DNA of 64,000 nucleotides from Austropuccinia psidii. Its lineage: Eukaryota; Basidiomycota; Pucciniomycetes; Pucciniales; Sphaerophragmiaceae. Position 1 is the stretch's first letter; every line of letters starts with the position of its first letter. The DNA lies in NCBI GenBank assembly GCA_023105745.1, contig JALGQZ010000005.1:65070019-65134018 (forward strand), written 5' to 3'. The notes beneath the pieces were generated by a model that had not been told where the DNA came from, made no database searches, and worked only from the letters and a program-made list of their open reading frames with translations. The translations under genes were made by a program, and so were the position numbers. This document shows positions 1 to 10,979 of the stretch, one piece after another.

Positions 1-150
1 TAGTTGGAAAGCTGTGGGTTTCCTCTTTCTTTTGATACATTTTGAGCTGATTTGGCTCAGATCCATGCTTTGGTGGTATCTTGGCCATACCATTGATTTA
101 TGGTATTTGGCTGTCATGCTTGTGCCCTGGTTTTGAGTCACAGACTGACA
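1..150 (-). repeat. 3' LTR of Ty3 element A (partial, outer end only)
   Basis: The segment ends in CTGACA at 150. Read on the minus strand it begins TGTCAG, the usual TG start of an LTR, directly after a purine-rich tract. It aligns by eye with 28129-28263, the end of a complete solo LTR of the same family. The rest of this LTR lies outside the window. Confidence 0.8.
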
Positions 151-152
151 TA

Positions 153-162
153 CCCTCCCTCT
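153..162 (-). other. Polypurine tract of element A
   Basis: Minus-strand reading is AGAGGGAGGG, two bases before the TGTCAG start of the 3' LTR. This is the position and composition expected for the plus-strand primer of Ty3/gypsy reverse transcription. Confidence 0.7.
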
Positions 163-174
163 AAAAAAGGCTCA

Positions 175-537
175 TCACTGATGAGACTGTTTAGTCCTCC
201 TAGAGGCCCTTAATATTCTCAAGTGAAGGTTCCCATCTGGTATGGCATCCTCTGCCAACCATTTGTCTTCATCAGATGTCTGGTTCTTGAATGTGACCAA
301 GTATTGTCTTTGGTCTTTACCATTAAGTCTGATCTTCCAGGCCTTCATGATTTTCATCACTGGTCCAGGGGAGTCTTTCATTTCCACTATCTCTGGTGGG
401 GTGGAGATTTTCTTCCTGGAGGGGAATTTATCCTCCTCTATCTGGAAGTATGGCTTGACTAAACTCGCTGGAAAGACTGGGTGTTTGCTACAACATTCTT
501 CTGTGAGTTTGACTTCTACTGTATTGTTTCCTATCAA
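175..537 (-). pseudogene. Element A: integrase tail with chromodomain
   Basis: This is the C-terminal end of the polyprotein (120 codons in one open frame). Residues 1-40 match the region after the integrase core that ends in SLVKPYF. Residues about 60-108 look like a chromodomain, with Y79, F83 and W93 as likely aromatic-cage positions. That places the element among the chromoviruses, whose chromodomains guide integration to chromatin. The frame ends naturally at SHQ and a stop, 13 bases before the polypurine tract. It is out of frame with the preceding segment, so the polyprotein is interrupted near 535. Confidence 0.85.
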
Positions 538-977
538 TTTAATGATGGGAAGGGACCTACAAATGAGTGTCTCATTTTCTTAGGTCCTTTGAGATTATTA
601 AAGTTCAGTGTAGACACTAACACTTGGTCCCCTTCTTTAAAGTCAGGTTCTATGTGTGATTTGTCCCACCTCTGTTTGTTGTATTCTTTTTCCCCAGCTA
701 TGCATCTATCAGCTGTATCACAATCCCTCTTCCACATGTCATGGAAGTCTTTAGCTATTGGGTGGATAGTCAGAAGATTCTTCTTTAAGTGACCCACAGG
801 CAATAGGGGATTCCACCCTTTCTCTACCAGTGAAGGTGTTTTTCCTGTGGTAGAGTGCTGTCTTGTGTTATAAGCCAGCTGGACTTCTGGTAGAAGGGTC
901 ACCCAGTCATAGGTGTAACCTTCATGGTCCTTATATTCTATGCCATAGGCACAGAATCTTCTAAGGATGTCTTCCAT
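534..977 (-). pseudogene. Element A: integrase C-terminal part
   Basis: 147 codons continuing the integrase after its catalytic core: helix with MEDILRRFCAYG, the LAYNTRQHSTTG block and the GDQVLVSTLNFNNLKG block typical of Ty3/gypsy integrases. A stop separates it from the core at about 1001, so the third catalytic residue, the Glu just before this segment (about 990), is cut off from the first two Asp. It overlaps the chromodomain frame by a few bases in a different frame, which indicates an indel. Confidence 0.85.
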
Positions 978-1001
978 TGTTTGGATAATCCCTTCAGCTA
1001 A

Positions 1002-1292
1002 TTAATCTGTTTGTGGATGGTAAGCTGTAGAAAAAGCAAGTTTAGTAACAAGCATATCATAGAGGTTGGTCCAAAATTCTGATGTGAATTTTGGGTCCCT
1101 ATCACTAATGATAATCTGAGGGACTCCACAGGTGAATATTATGTTATTCCAAAATAACAGTGCAGTATCCATGGCTTTATGCTCTTTGTGACAAGGTAGG
1201 AACCTTAAACGCTTGCTGAACCTATCAACTATTATCAAGCAGGCATTGAAGTTCTCTTTGCCTCTTGGTACAAGTACTGTAACCCAGTCCAT
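1002..1292 (-). pseudogene. Element A: integrase catalytic core
   Basis: 96 open codons with the retroviral-type integrase fold signature: MDWVT at the start (first catalytic Asp, residue 2), VDRFSK (23-28), ISDRDPKF (second catalytic Asp near residue 64) and AYHPQTD at the end. Integrase inserts the cDNA copy into host DNA. The frame is closed by TAA straight after AYHPQTD and is separated from the zinc-binding part by TGA near 1304, where the family normally has Trp (TGG). The protein is therefore broken on both sides. Confidence 0.85.
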
Positions 1293-1304
1293 GTTGATGG
1301 TTTC

Positions 1305-1724
1305 TCATGGGTGCTTGGGTTCTTCTATGTGTTGAAGTAACCCATACTTCTTCCGATGTTTTCTATTTTCCTTTTGGTATATTTCACAAGTGTTGATGTA
1401 TTCACTCAACTCTTGTTCCCACTTGGGCCACCAAGCTGTGCTTGCTACCCTCTCCTTGGTTCTGTCCTCACTCATGTGTCCCATATAGGGGAAGTCATGG
1501 CATTCTTGTAGGCTCAAGGATATATGGTCCCTGTCTACTATGGTGAGTGCACTAGTGCTCTTTTCTTTATGGTATAGCAGGCCATCTATAAGGAAAAATG
1601 TATTATTCTTATAGTCCCTCAACCAGGGTTCCTCCAACTGGGATTCCAGCTCTGGGCTCCTGTACTTTTGTTGAAGGAGTTGCAACAATATGCCACACTG
1701 TTTGTGTTTGGCATATGTCTTCAT
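1305..1724 (-). pseudogene. Element A: integrase zinc-binding N-terminal domain
   Basis: 139 codons. The HHCC zinc finger is visible as H76, H83 and C113, but the fourth ligand is Tyr116 (CEIYQK) where Cys is expected, so zinc binding should be lost. KYGLLQHIEEPKHP follows and leads into the core. Upstream, 1725-1900 is the decayed linker between RNase H and integrase, where I see no long frame. Confidence 0.85.
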
Positions 1725-1900
1725 TACTGCACTGAAAAATCAATTATGCAGTTATGAGGAACATATTTCCAATATGGGATTTTCTATTCCTTTTGAATCA
1801 GTGTTTCCACTGTGTAGCGTACCACTTTCTGGGGCCCATTCAGAAAATATGAAGTTTTTCCTCCTATCTATTTCCATGAAATGGATAGGGATCTTGGCTG

Positions 1901-3511
1901 CTAATTCAGGGTCATAAGCTGGATTGCTTTTGACATTGTCCAGGGGCCATCTTCATTTGTATGACTTTTACCTTCCTTGTATATGATGGTCATATTTCCT
2001 CTATACTCTTGGATGGCTATTTGCCACCTCAACATGTTTTTATTGGTAGTATTCATGTTCAGTAAAGACTTAAAGGCTGTGCAGTCTGTGTAGACTTCAA
2101 AGACTGCACCCTCCAAATAATAGTGGAGTTTCTCTAGAGCCCATACTAAGCATAGACATTCAGTCTGGGTGGCCCCATACCTTGCTTCAGAATCTTTCAG
2201 TTTCCTAGAGATGTAGCATATTACTCCCTTTCTTGGTTCACCATCCACAATTTGTCTCTGGTGAAGCGCTGCCCCCAAGCCTTGGCTGCATGCGGCATCT
2301 ATGTATAACTTGAATGGTAGTTCAAATTCAGGTAAGATGAGCACAAGTAAATTTGTGTGTTCATGTTTTATCCTCTCATATGCATTCCTCCTTTCCTTGG
2401 TAATTTCAAAAACTACATCTTTTGAACATAACTTGTACAGACTACTAGTTATGTGGGAAAGCTTTTTGATGTGGTTTCTATAATAGCTAGCAAACACATG
2501 GAAAGACTGAATCTCTTTGATGTTTTTTGGTATTGGCTTTTGCAGTACTGCTGCTACTTTGTTCTGGTCTATTTCTAGACTGAGACCTGAGACTTTATGT
2601 CCTAGAGCTAGTAGCTCTTGCTGGCCAAAATTGCACTTTTTAAGTGAAATTTCCAGATCAATGGGTGTGCATTTAATTAGCACTCTGTCTATGTACTGCA
2701 CATGATCCTCCCATGTCTCTGAGTAAATAATGATTTCGTCAATATATACTACCATCCAGCATTCCAATATTTCTTCTTGAAGTATTGTGTCCATCATCCT
2801 TTGGAAGTGGGCTGGTGCATTCTTGATGCCAAATGGCATTCTGGTATACTCATATATGCCCTTATGAGATATGATCCTGAGTAGTTTCATGGAGTTTGGT
2901 TTAACTCCATTCTGGTGGAAGCCTTTCATACAATCCAGATTGGTTATGTATTTGGCTTTTGCCAGTTTGTCTAGGGCATGAGATATCCTTGGTATAGGGT
3001 ACCTGTCAGCTTTTGTGTAGTTGCTCAGAGATCTGGAATCTCCACACAGCCTAGATTTGCCATCATGCCAGGTGTTCAGGACAGGAGTGGTGATTTCCAC
3101 TATTTCATTGTGTCCAATCTTTCTTATGACATCCATGTCTAGGAGTTCATTGATGTGTTTTTCAATTTCTTTCCTAGTCTCCAGAATTTCTGGGTATGGA
3201 GGTCTCCTGAGCATGGGTGGATAAGGTCTTTCCACATCTAGATATATTTCTATATCATGGCCTTTAATTTTGCCTAATGGTTCTTCACCAATGGCAAATG
3301 CTGGTCTATTTTTCCTCAGGATCTTCACTAAACTAAGTTTCTGTTTACTGGTCAGGGAAGTGCTTAAGTGGCCCTCCTTGAGCTCATTTAGAAATTTTTC
3401 TAGTGGGTAATGGGTAGATATTTGGTATATGTCAAGTGAAAATTTCTTTTCCTTGTTTGCACCAATAGTAATGTACCTATTTTTGCTATTGTAAATATCA
3501 ATTCCATACAT
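1901..3511 (-). pseudogene. Element A: reverse transcriptase and RNase H
   Basis: The longest frame of the element, 536 codons. It copies the element RNA into DNA and degrades the RNA strand. Visible RT blocks: SRLCGDSRSLSNY (153-165), YPIPRI (171-176), MPFGIKNAPAHFQRMM (225-240), and the polymerase box, which reads YIDE at 256-259 where YxDD is required. RNase H: YIDAACSQGLGAALHQ (Asp405), Glu451 in TECLCLVWALEK, YTDCT (Asp476) and HTNED near 517-521. The loss of the second Asp of the polymerase box should abolish synthesis. After residue 521 the expected sequence is lost to a frameshift near 1950. The frame is open upstream to a TAA at about 3540, so protease and RT were once one frame. Confidence 0.9.
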
Positions 3512-3541
3512 CCTTTGGTAATCTGTTCCCAGTAAAAACCC

Positions 3542-3928
3542 TTAGATGTGGGCATCTTCAAGCCCAACAAACTCTGTGTTGAGTCTGATATTACCCTTCC
3601 TATGGGGTATAATTATCTCTTTGATAATTGTCCCAATGGAAGTCATCTTCCCTGAAGAACTTTTGAAGCTCTTTGCCTCGGTTGGCAAGAGATTCTTTTC
3701 CCAATTTGGATAGTGGTTGTCCAGATAATTTCTGGCCACTGTGGAGAAGTGTGCCCCACTGTCAATGATCAATGGGTGTTGAGCATTGTCAATGAAAACA
3801 GTCATTTTTGTGGCTGTCCCATGTATGTATGCCATTCCTTTGGTTGGTGTGACCAGGAATGTTTGTGCATCTTGTGTATGTTTGCACAAGTTTCTATTGG
3901 CAGTGTCTTGTGGCGTGCCTGCTTCCAA
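3542..3928 (-). pseudogene. Element A: aspartic protease
   Basis: 129 codons. The active-site motif LIIDSGAHFS is at residues 53-62 with catalytic Asp56, as in retropepsins that cut the Gag-Pol polyprotein. It is bounded by in-frame stops on both sides: TAG at about 3936 and TAA at about 3540. Both sit where the reading frame continues with family-like sequence, and both are one C-to-T change from a Gln codon. The first listed residue is not a real start. Confidence 0.85.
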
Positions 3929-3937
3929 CTGTATGTC

Positions 3938-4213
3938 CTAGATTTCTAGTGGTGTTTCCTCTTGGTATTCCACTAGAAATTCTTCTCTTGGGTCTTGTTC
4001 TTCATCAGATTGTTCTCTGATGGCATCTTCTATAGACTCTGATTCAGAATCCTCTGTGGGGGATTCCTCCTCTGGGACTTTCTCAATGGCATAGACTTTT
4101 TTATTTTCCTTTGAACAGTTGAAATAGTGGTCTGTTGAGCCACAATTGTGACAAGAGTTTTTCTTCTTAGTCACTTCTGCCACTCTTTCTTTGGGTTTGT
4201 CTTTGAACTCCAC
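3938..4213 (-). pseudogene. Element A: Gag nucleocapsid zinc knuckle and acidic linker
   Basis: 91 codons. C21, C24, H29 and C33 form an RNA-binding zinc knuckle, but the His-Cys spacing is three residues where CCHC knuckles have four, so it has probably lost a residue. It is followed by a Glu-rich acidic linker (EEESPTEDSES, EEQDPREEF) leading to protease. Between this frame and the next gag segment (4214-4354) the coding continues in a broken frame. Confidence 0.8.
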
Positions 4214-4354
4214 CCTGAAAGGTTGTTTCTCTTTGAACCCACTGCTTTTGTATGGGAAATATTTCCCTATATTAGTTCTTTTCCTGACATCTTGTAAGGT
4301 ATTTGAAATGTCATCTGGAGTGCAATTTTGGTTGCATATGCCTTTTAATGCATG

Positions 4355-4924
4355 TTATAGTTCTCCTTGAATTTGTGTCAGGATTTTGTGATTCCTCATC
4401 TGAATGTTCACTTGAGGATCAATGGCTTTAAGTCTTTTAAACTGTCTAAGACACCATGCATATGGATCTTTTTCCACTGAATACGTATCATTTTCAAATG
4501 ACATGGTCTTTTGCCATATACAAGTACCATTGCTGTAATTTTGGATAATTTGACTCTTCCACCATGGCCAGTTTCTCCTGCCATAGATTTCTTTCATTTC
4601 TGTGTACCAAATACTAACATGTCCTTTAAATTCTGTATTAAGTCTAGCAGTAATCCAGTAGTATGGTATGCTTGGTACATCAATGAAGATTCCATCAATA
4701 TAATCTATGATTTCCATATGATCATATTCTTCTGTACCAGAGAATTTGGGCCAGCTTGAGGCCTCAGGATGCTTTTTTAATGCTTCCTTCTCATAATAAG
4801 ACACGTTCTCTCCATCTTGGTATTGAGATGGAGACCTTGCCTTATTCTCCAAAAAGGAATCTGGTTTGATGCCTTCTTGGTGACATGGATTATCCATGAC
4901 ATGTCCTTGTGGTTGGGGCTTCAT
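4355..4924 (-). pseudogene. Element A: Gag capsid region
   Basis: 189 codons with the retrotransposon Gag core: WPKFSGTEEYDHMEIIDYI (about 78-96), tryptophan-rich WPWWKSQIIQNYSNGT, and a C-terminal helix through RLKAIDPQ. Gag assembles the virus-like particle. It is separated from the N-terminal part of Gag by a TAA at about 5030 and from the zinc knuckle by a frame break near 4350. Confidence 0.8.
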
Positions 4925-5029
4925 GTTATGGTATACATTGAACAGTTTGTTTATGTCTTGATCTAGACAATCCCTGTCCCTTTTGCTGTGGTGTTGTTCT
5001 TCAAAGACTATATTCAGTCTTTTCTTAGT

Positions 5030-5986
5030 TTATTCAGAGGCTTCTCTCAATTGAGAACGTCCTTCTTGAAGAGTTTTAACAATTTTGTTCATGGAGGCTG
5101 TTAATGTTTTCATCCTCTCATGGCTTGATTCAAGGTCTGCAAAGTGCTTTTGAGTTTGCTCAGCAAATTGGGACATTTGTGACCACAGTGCATCACTGTT
5201 TAAGTTACTCTCAGGTGTGACAACATTATGTTCAATATGAGTTGGGGTAATATTTCTATTAATAGTACTACTGATTCTAGAGTTATGTACAACTACTTCT
5301 GGCTCTTGTGCACTTCTTTCACCAAATCCAACAGCTTCTGGATCACTGAGTCTGACTCTCTCTTCCTTTGGTTGAAATAGGTCTGGTTTTTGCCCTTGTG
5401 TCCTTGCATTGTGAAGAATGGTGACTCTTGGCCACTGATGTGAAGCCACTGGAGAGCTGGTTTGGTTTACTCCTTGTGAGCCTGAAGGAATCTGAGTATT
5501 CCCTGTCTGGGTCAGTTGTTCTTCTATGGCATGGATAGTGGCTTGATTCTCCCTTATCCTGTTTGGCCTCACCTCCAGGAGTCTGAACTGCCTGGTGAGA
5601 TTCCAACCTTTGGTGATTACCATAAGGTCTCTGAAGTCCATCTCTCTCAGACAGATCTTCTGGAAACTTTTTCCAAGTTCTGTCCAATGGGATTCCAGCT
5701 TGAACCTTTTGTTGTCCATGCTCCATTGAAAAAGGTCTTTGAGGAGTTGGTGGAGCTGAAGAACTTGGTCCATATCCTTCCTGTCCTCTGGTTTGAGGTT
5801 TCTGTTGAACTGGAATGTGAATTGCAGAGTGGGTATGATTTCCCTCAATGCCTTGTCATCCACCACTGTGTCCAAGGTGTCCTCTTCCAGGTCTTCTGGC
5901 TCTGGACAAGCCTTCTCTGTCCTCTGGATGGTGGCTTTGAAAAGCAAGGTCTCTGAGGTGTACAGGTGACATATCAGTGTTTCCAA
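5030..5986 (-). pseudogene. Element A: Gag N-terminal region
   Basis: 318 codons, largely charged and helical. Residues about 40-130 (LPTLQFTFQFNRNLKPEDRK-like block, then LFQWSMDNKRF) form a conserved domain of this rust Ty3 family. The C-terminal part, about 250-318, looks like a coiled coil (SQFAEQTQKHFADLESSHER). I know this region as family-specific Gag sequence and assign no separate function. The Met at the start is not the true N terminus: family-like coding continues upstream to about 6336. Confidence 0.75.
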
Positions 5987-6336
5987 GCAGTCAAAAACTT
6001 TATTTTCTTAGGGTCTTTACTTTTTACTGTGCCTTGTACAAATTTATTGTCTGCTGCTTTTCAAAATTTACCTTTAGAGGCTACAACTGGGCTAATGACT
6101 GTAATCTTCCCTGTACAAGTTGTTAAGGTTGGTTTACCTTGTATTGATGCAGAGTTTCATGGTTTTCTATTCCTCTGAGTGGCAATTGATTTCCACATTT
6201 TAGCTGTGGTAAGTCCCTCACTGTGCCTCTTCCCTTTTACCTTGCTGCCCTCTGGTTCTGAGGGTGTCACTGGTGTGTTGGCCTGTGACTGGGTCTCTAG
6301 TGGGATGTAGTTTTCGTCCACTGAATCAAACAGGAA
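5987..6336 (-). pseudogene. Element A: decayed start of Gag
   Basis: In the minus strand a frame from about 6336 to 6178 reads DENYIPLETQSQANTP, then PSEPEGSKVKGKRHSEG and KSIATQRNRKP, and stops at a TGA. The following bases continue family-like coding in broken frames down to 5987. Composition (GC, Pro/Ser/Glu rich) matches the downstream gag and not the leader. Confidence 0.6.
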
Positions 6337-6924
6337 AAGAGGGCTTACTGTCAGTTAAGACTTCTTAAAAGGCTGTTTGCATGTCTAAGAAGGGCCTCTG
6401 GGCAATATATTTCTATATTATGCCCTTATATTATGACAGTGTAATTTAATTAACAATCCCACGTCAAAAAGTACAACTTACAGATCTCTGGAACACTTTT
6501 TGTATACTAGTATCTCACAGATTTACTTGTAATTAGCAAGTATAATATGAAAAAGTGGTTATGTAAGAGGGTAATTGAAATTAACAATGTACCCAACCAC
6601 GCCTCAACTGTTGGTTTTACAGTAAGAGGTGCCCTTATTTAATTAAAGAAAAGGACTATATTAATGGCTTAATGTGTTTAAATATGTAAAACACACCAAA
6701 AAATAAGGGTTTTGTAGTGATTATATTATAATCAACCACACAAGGCAAAAAATAGATGAAAACACAGTGGTATACAGCATATACCACTCAAAAAATAAAT
6801 AAAACATATATATTTTCTTTCTTTTTTAATAAGATTTAATCCTAAAAAAGAGAAACAAAAGTGTCAGAATGAAGAGAATAAGATAAAAAACTCACTTATA
6901 AGGTCCAAATAAGTTTCAAAACAT
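6337..6924 (-). other. Element A: untranslated leader
   Basis: AT-rich sequence between the primer binding site and the first recognisable gag codons. No open frame of note on either strand. The position corresponds to the 5' leader of the element RNA. Confidence 0.55.
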
Positions 6925-6936
6925 GGCCAGGCCCCA
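6925..6936 (-). other. Primer binding site of element A
   Basis: The plus strand reads GGCCAGGCCCCA, which has the form of a tRNA 3' end terminating in CCA. The minus strand therefore presents TGGGGCCTGGCC, three bases after the LTR boundary. I cannot name the priming tRNA from sequence alone. Confidence 0.55.
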
Positions 6937-6939
6937 AAT

Positions 6940-7645
6940 TGTCCGGCAGAGTCTATCATGAAGCTTATTAATAACTATTTCCAAGCTTTAACTGTGACTG
7001 TGACATGGTGAAAAATTATAATAAATGATTCATTGATGTTATAAAAGGTTTAAATAAGATTATTAAGGGCTTTACTATTGAGTAATAGTTGTGGTGAGTG
7101 CTGTTGAAAGCCCTGGGTGCAGCTTCACCTGTTGGATTACAATAATAAAGAGTACAATAATTAGAATTGAAATTATACCTGGCTATTTTAGAAGAGTATA
7201 GCTGTTTTTGACAGCTGTACTATGTAGGAATTCAAGAGCAGGATGAGGAAACCTTCTCTGGTGGAGAAAAGGCCTCTTTTTATCCTAAAATGGGGTGGAA
7301 TGGCCCTCTAGACCATCCATGTAGAGGAAGTGAAGAGTTTTTCACTTCAGGGTACTGGCTTGTGGTATTAATAGTGCCTTTATGCTCTGTATTGGGCTCA
7401 GATGTGGGTTTGAAACCACATCTGGGCAGTTTTCACCAATACAGGGTGAACATTTTCACCTGGGGACCACATAGCCCTCTTCTGACGTGTATAATGCATA
7501 GAATGCTGTACAGAACCTGTATGGGACCCCAGTATTAAATTAATTATGAGTTATTGAAGTAGAAACAAGCTTCTTTGTCAGTTTGACACCTCATAATCAT
7601 GGTTATGGGATATTATCCCATGGTAAGGCTGTATTGGCCAAACTG
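6940..7645 (-). repeat. 5' LTR of element A (truncated)
   Basis: Starts TGTCCGGCAGAGTC, matching TGTCAGGCTGAGTC at the start of the complete solo LTR at 26868. It stays alignable with that LTR through about 7645 (equivalent to about 27535), including GCTGTTGAAAGCCCTGGGTG in both. Beyond that the sequences are unrelated, so roughly the last 730 bases of this LTR are missing or displaced. Confidence 0.75.
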
Positions 7646-8339
7646 TTCAACAATGCTAAGCTGCTGAGCAAGGCTACTAAGAATTTCAAAACCAAAACAC
7701 TCCTAGTACTCTAGATATCCGGCTAGTTCAGGGATGGTTTTTTTCCTGAATAGTCAGCAATTGTTCCATAATCCTTGGTAAAATGAGGGAGAGAGGACCT
7801 CTATTTATACCTTTTAGTCCTTAATAGAGCTTTTCAAAACAGGGTACCTAGAAAAAATCACAGCTGAGAGGTGTAGTTTTGGTGTAGAAAAATAACATGG
7901 GCTCCAAGCTCTGACCAATGGGGTTGAGCTGTCACATCAATTGGTAATTATAGGTATGCACCTGGAATTAATTTGAGTTCTGACCAATCAGATGGATTTA
8001 CTTTTTTAGATTTATTTTGGATGTGAATTATGACCAATGAGGTTTAGTTGTCACCTCAATTTGTAATTATAGGTATGCACCTTGAATCAATTTCAATTTT
8101 GGCCATAAGGTTATATTTTGGTAAGATTGAAAAAATTTGTGGTTTGTAAAAATAAAATTTGACAATTGCTGCCAATTTTGATGTCCAACTTGTGGGTTAG
8201 GTCAAAAATTATTCTTTAAGAGAAAGTATCTTCTGTTTTATTTATTCTTCTTGAAACTTCCACAAAAAATACTTTTAGAATTTCCTTCAATTTGGCTGAA
8301 ACCCATGACATTTCCTGTGTTTAGGCTGTAGAGATCCAC
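7646..8339. repeat. Unassigned LTR-like segment with a 119-bp tandem duplication
   Basis: No coding. TGTTCAACAATG at the left edge could be an LTR start inserted in element A's LTR. A TATA-like CTATTTATACC (about 7801) follows a purine stretch GAGGGAGAGAGGAC, and AAAACAGGGTACCTAG follows it. The same module recurs at about 50960-51070. Units beginning GACCAATG at 7913 and 8032 share about 75 bases with a period of 119 (for example TAATTATAGGTATGCACCT in both). Confidence 0.5.
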
Positions 8340-9027
8340 CTTGCCAAATAATATAGATATATGTTTGATTACTCAATCCATATTCCTTAATTCCTGAATA
8401 GTGCTACTTGTTCTCTGATTTCTGTTTTTTTCATATAAATTGTAAACTTTTTTACCCTACATTTTTCCTCCAAATATGACTATGAGACATTTTTTGAAAA
8501 GATTCCATTTTGGATGCTTTAAGTACCAGCTTGGTTAATTTATATTCCTCTAATTTCATATTCTTTATAATTTAATTATTTTCTCTGTGTAATTATGAGA
8601 CTACAGTATTACTGGTAAGCTTGAATCTGGGAGTTAAGGTATGGAATACCACAGTTCCCTAATCTTTACAGCTGAAGAGCCTGTACCACTGCTACCAAAT
8701 CAGAAAAGTTCTGCATCTCATTGTATAATCATGTTTCTGTAAATTTGAGTTTCTCTGGATGATTTTTTCAACACTAATAAGCTTGATCAAGCCTTGAAAG
8801 ACTGTATATGATTTTTGAGATAGCTGCCAAAATTCAGGTGGTAAGCCCTCCAAATCACTTCTTTGGTAAATATAAGGTGTTTGGTTAGATCTTTTTTTAA
8901 TGGAATAATTGAGTAAGAGAATGGCTTCCTCCAGCTCTTCATCAGTATATAATTCAAATTCATAAGCATATTCAGCTTTCTGTAAATCTAAAAAAACATA
9001 TTTGCATTGAGGTTTTTCTTTAATTCA
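8340..9027 (-). pseudogene. Broken PIF/Harbinger-like transposase, copy 1
   Basis: A minus-strand frame is open for about 110 codons from about 9027 to 8698: EFELYTDEELEEAILLLNYS, then YIYQRSDLEGLPPEFWQLSQ and VFQGLIKLISVEKIIQRNS. After TAG the next frame continues as FGSSGTGSSAVKIRELW, which matches in layout the helix-turn-helix block (RFGSxGNGxS type) ahead of the catalytic core in Harbinger transposases. Further down, YGLSNQ near 8370 resembles part of the DDE core. Several stops and frameshifts are present. The family assignment leans on clearer copy 2 at 10980-11870. Confidence 0.45.
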
Positions 9028-10979
9028 ATTTCTTGAAATAAATATAGGATTTCACAAAAAAATGAGTTTATTGATATGAAAAAACCACAGATTTTCAGGT
9101 GTGATATTCAAAAAATACCCAAATTTAAAAGTTGTTTTTGTGTTGTAAAAGCCAAGGTATTTTTGTCTTGGAATCTTTCAGATTTTAGGGGGGTTATTGT
9201 TTATATCTTGAATAATTATCAAATATTGGATCATTTTGTATCATATAAACTAATCCTTGACATGAATTATGAGATTTTTAGCAACCTTTATTGATTTTTT
9301 CTTCAGATAGATTTTCTAAATGATTTTATTTGCATATACATCATCAATGATCAAATATATGAGTTGTAATATTGTGTGGTTCAGAATTTTCAAGTAAGAA
9401 ATTGATAACTTTTTCATCCCCAAGTGTATGTATATATTGTAAGGAAATTAATTCCTGAGTAAATTCTTGATGGATAGATTTTTGGGATAGTTTTTTGTAA
9501 ATATAAGTGTAAATAAGAATATTGGGTTGAGTAGATTCAAATCAGATTTATAAACAAATTTCAGGAAAGTGGGGTAATTTCAAGACAAAAATAGGATTAG
9601 CTATGCAAAGAATAGGTTTTAGTATATGAAATACTATCTCTAATTAAGTGTGGGATTCACAAATAAAAAAGATTAAATGTATAATCTTTCCAAATAAATC
9701 TGTGATGTCAAATGCAGGATTTGGTAAATTTGACACCCCCCATTGAATTTTCTTTTATATAATGTTTTTTTATTTAATCCTCTCTGAATCAATTTTTTGA
9801 CTCGAAAACCCTCTTATTCTTATTAAAAAATAGTTTTTGGCTTGATTTGATAATGAACTCTTTAAACATTTAATTTTGAATTCACATAAGATAAAAATTG
9901 TAATTATAAATGAAAATCTCTTTTTTTTTTAAATATGACGCCTTTTTTTTGTAAGAGTGATATTTGTGGTTAAAACCAAAAAGTACCTTTTTTAAAAAGG
10001 GTAAAAATATTATACAGAAAAGTTGGTAAAAAAACTAAAATTTAAAAAGGTTTTTTTTACCAAATTAATACTCCTTTTGGAAAAAACCAATGTTGGAAAT
10101 TCATCCTTGGGTTGATTGGTTTTATTTTCATTTCTTGAAAAAATAAAAATTGGCAAATTTTGGCACAAAAAAAATATTGAAAAAGATAAGGCAAATTTTG
10201 GGTGGTTCAAATGATAATGGAATAATTTTATTTATCCAAATTAGCTCATATAATAATAATTAAAGCTAAAGAGGATTGCAAATTTAAAATGATAAAGTGA
10301 TCCACCTTTTTGAAGATAAATTAATCATAGAATTCTATTAATATATCATTGTATATCTTTCAATTTAACTACGAGCAGTAATATAGAAGCTATATTATCA
10401 ATTCTTGTGAAGAGCTTCTAAATATCAATTTTTTTGAATATTAATAATCCAAATGTGAATAATTATTGAAGTGAAATAATTTCAATAGAGGGGTTCAAAC
10501 TTGACAAATCATGAGTTCCAAACAAAAAATCTTTTGCATCAAGATACCACACCTCATGAGATAAGCTATTTTAAGTCACCACAAGCCCATTTATTTTCCC
10601 CTAAATCCTCAACTACTTCTCCAACATACCAAAGATTTCCAAGGATTGGTATAACCAGAAATCTTTCTGAAGATAAATTTAATTTTCCATAAGGTTAGAT
10701 GCAGCTTTATTTTTACTATTCAATCATGAATATTTTTCTAATTTATTAATATACACCCTGAAACAACCCAAAGAAGTTATTCAAGTTTAAAAATCAAAGA
10801 AATGTCAAAAATATCTACTCAAATTTGTTATTTGAGCAGCAAAATTAGAAAATTTCTTGGAAATATAATCTAATGAAGAGTGTTAAGAGTCTTTATGTAT
10901 TTTGCATAAAATTTATTATAAGAACTACCTCAGGACACAGGGGTTCTTTGTCTCGAAAGAAGATAACCTTGAAAGTCTC
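9028..10979. other. AT-rich stretch without recognisable genes
   Basis: Short frames only (longest about 72 codons), rich in Phe, Lys, Asn and Ile as expected of random AT-rich DNA. Homopolymer T runs occur at 9920-9950. I see no terminal repeats or conserved blocks. A degraded N-terminal part of the downstream transposase may lie in 10500-10980 but I could not read it. Confidence 0.5.

Noticed and set aside
242..583. Plus-strand frames in 1-6200 (for example 242-583, 481-792, 5516-5956)
   Set aside because: Antisense shadows of the minus-strand gag-pol of element A.
6349..6354. TGTCAG as the start of element A's 5' LTR
   Set aside because: The sequence after it does not match the solo LTR at 26868, whereas 6940 (TGTCCGGCAGAGTC) does and has a primer binding site beside it.
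7290..7538. 82-codon frame with a close relative at 27196-27444
   Set aside because: Both lie in LTRs of the same family; similarity is explained by the repeat, and LTRs of this type are non-coding.
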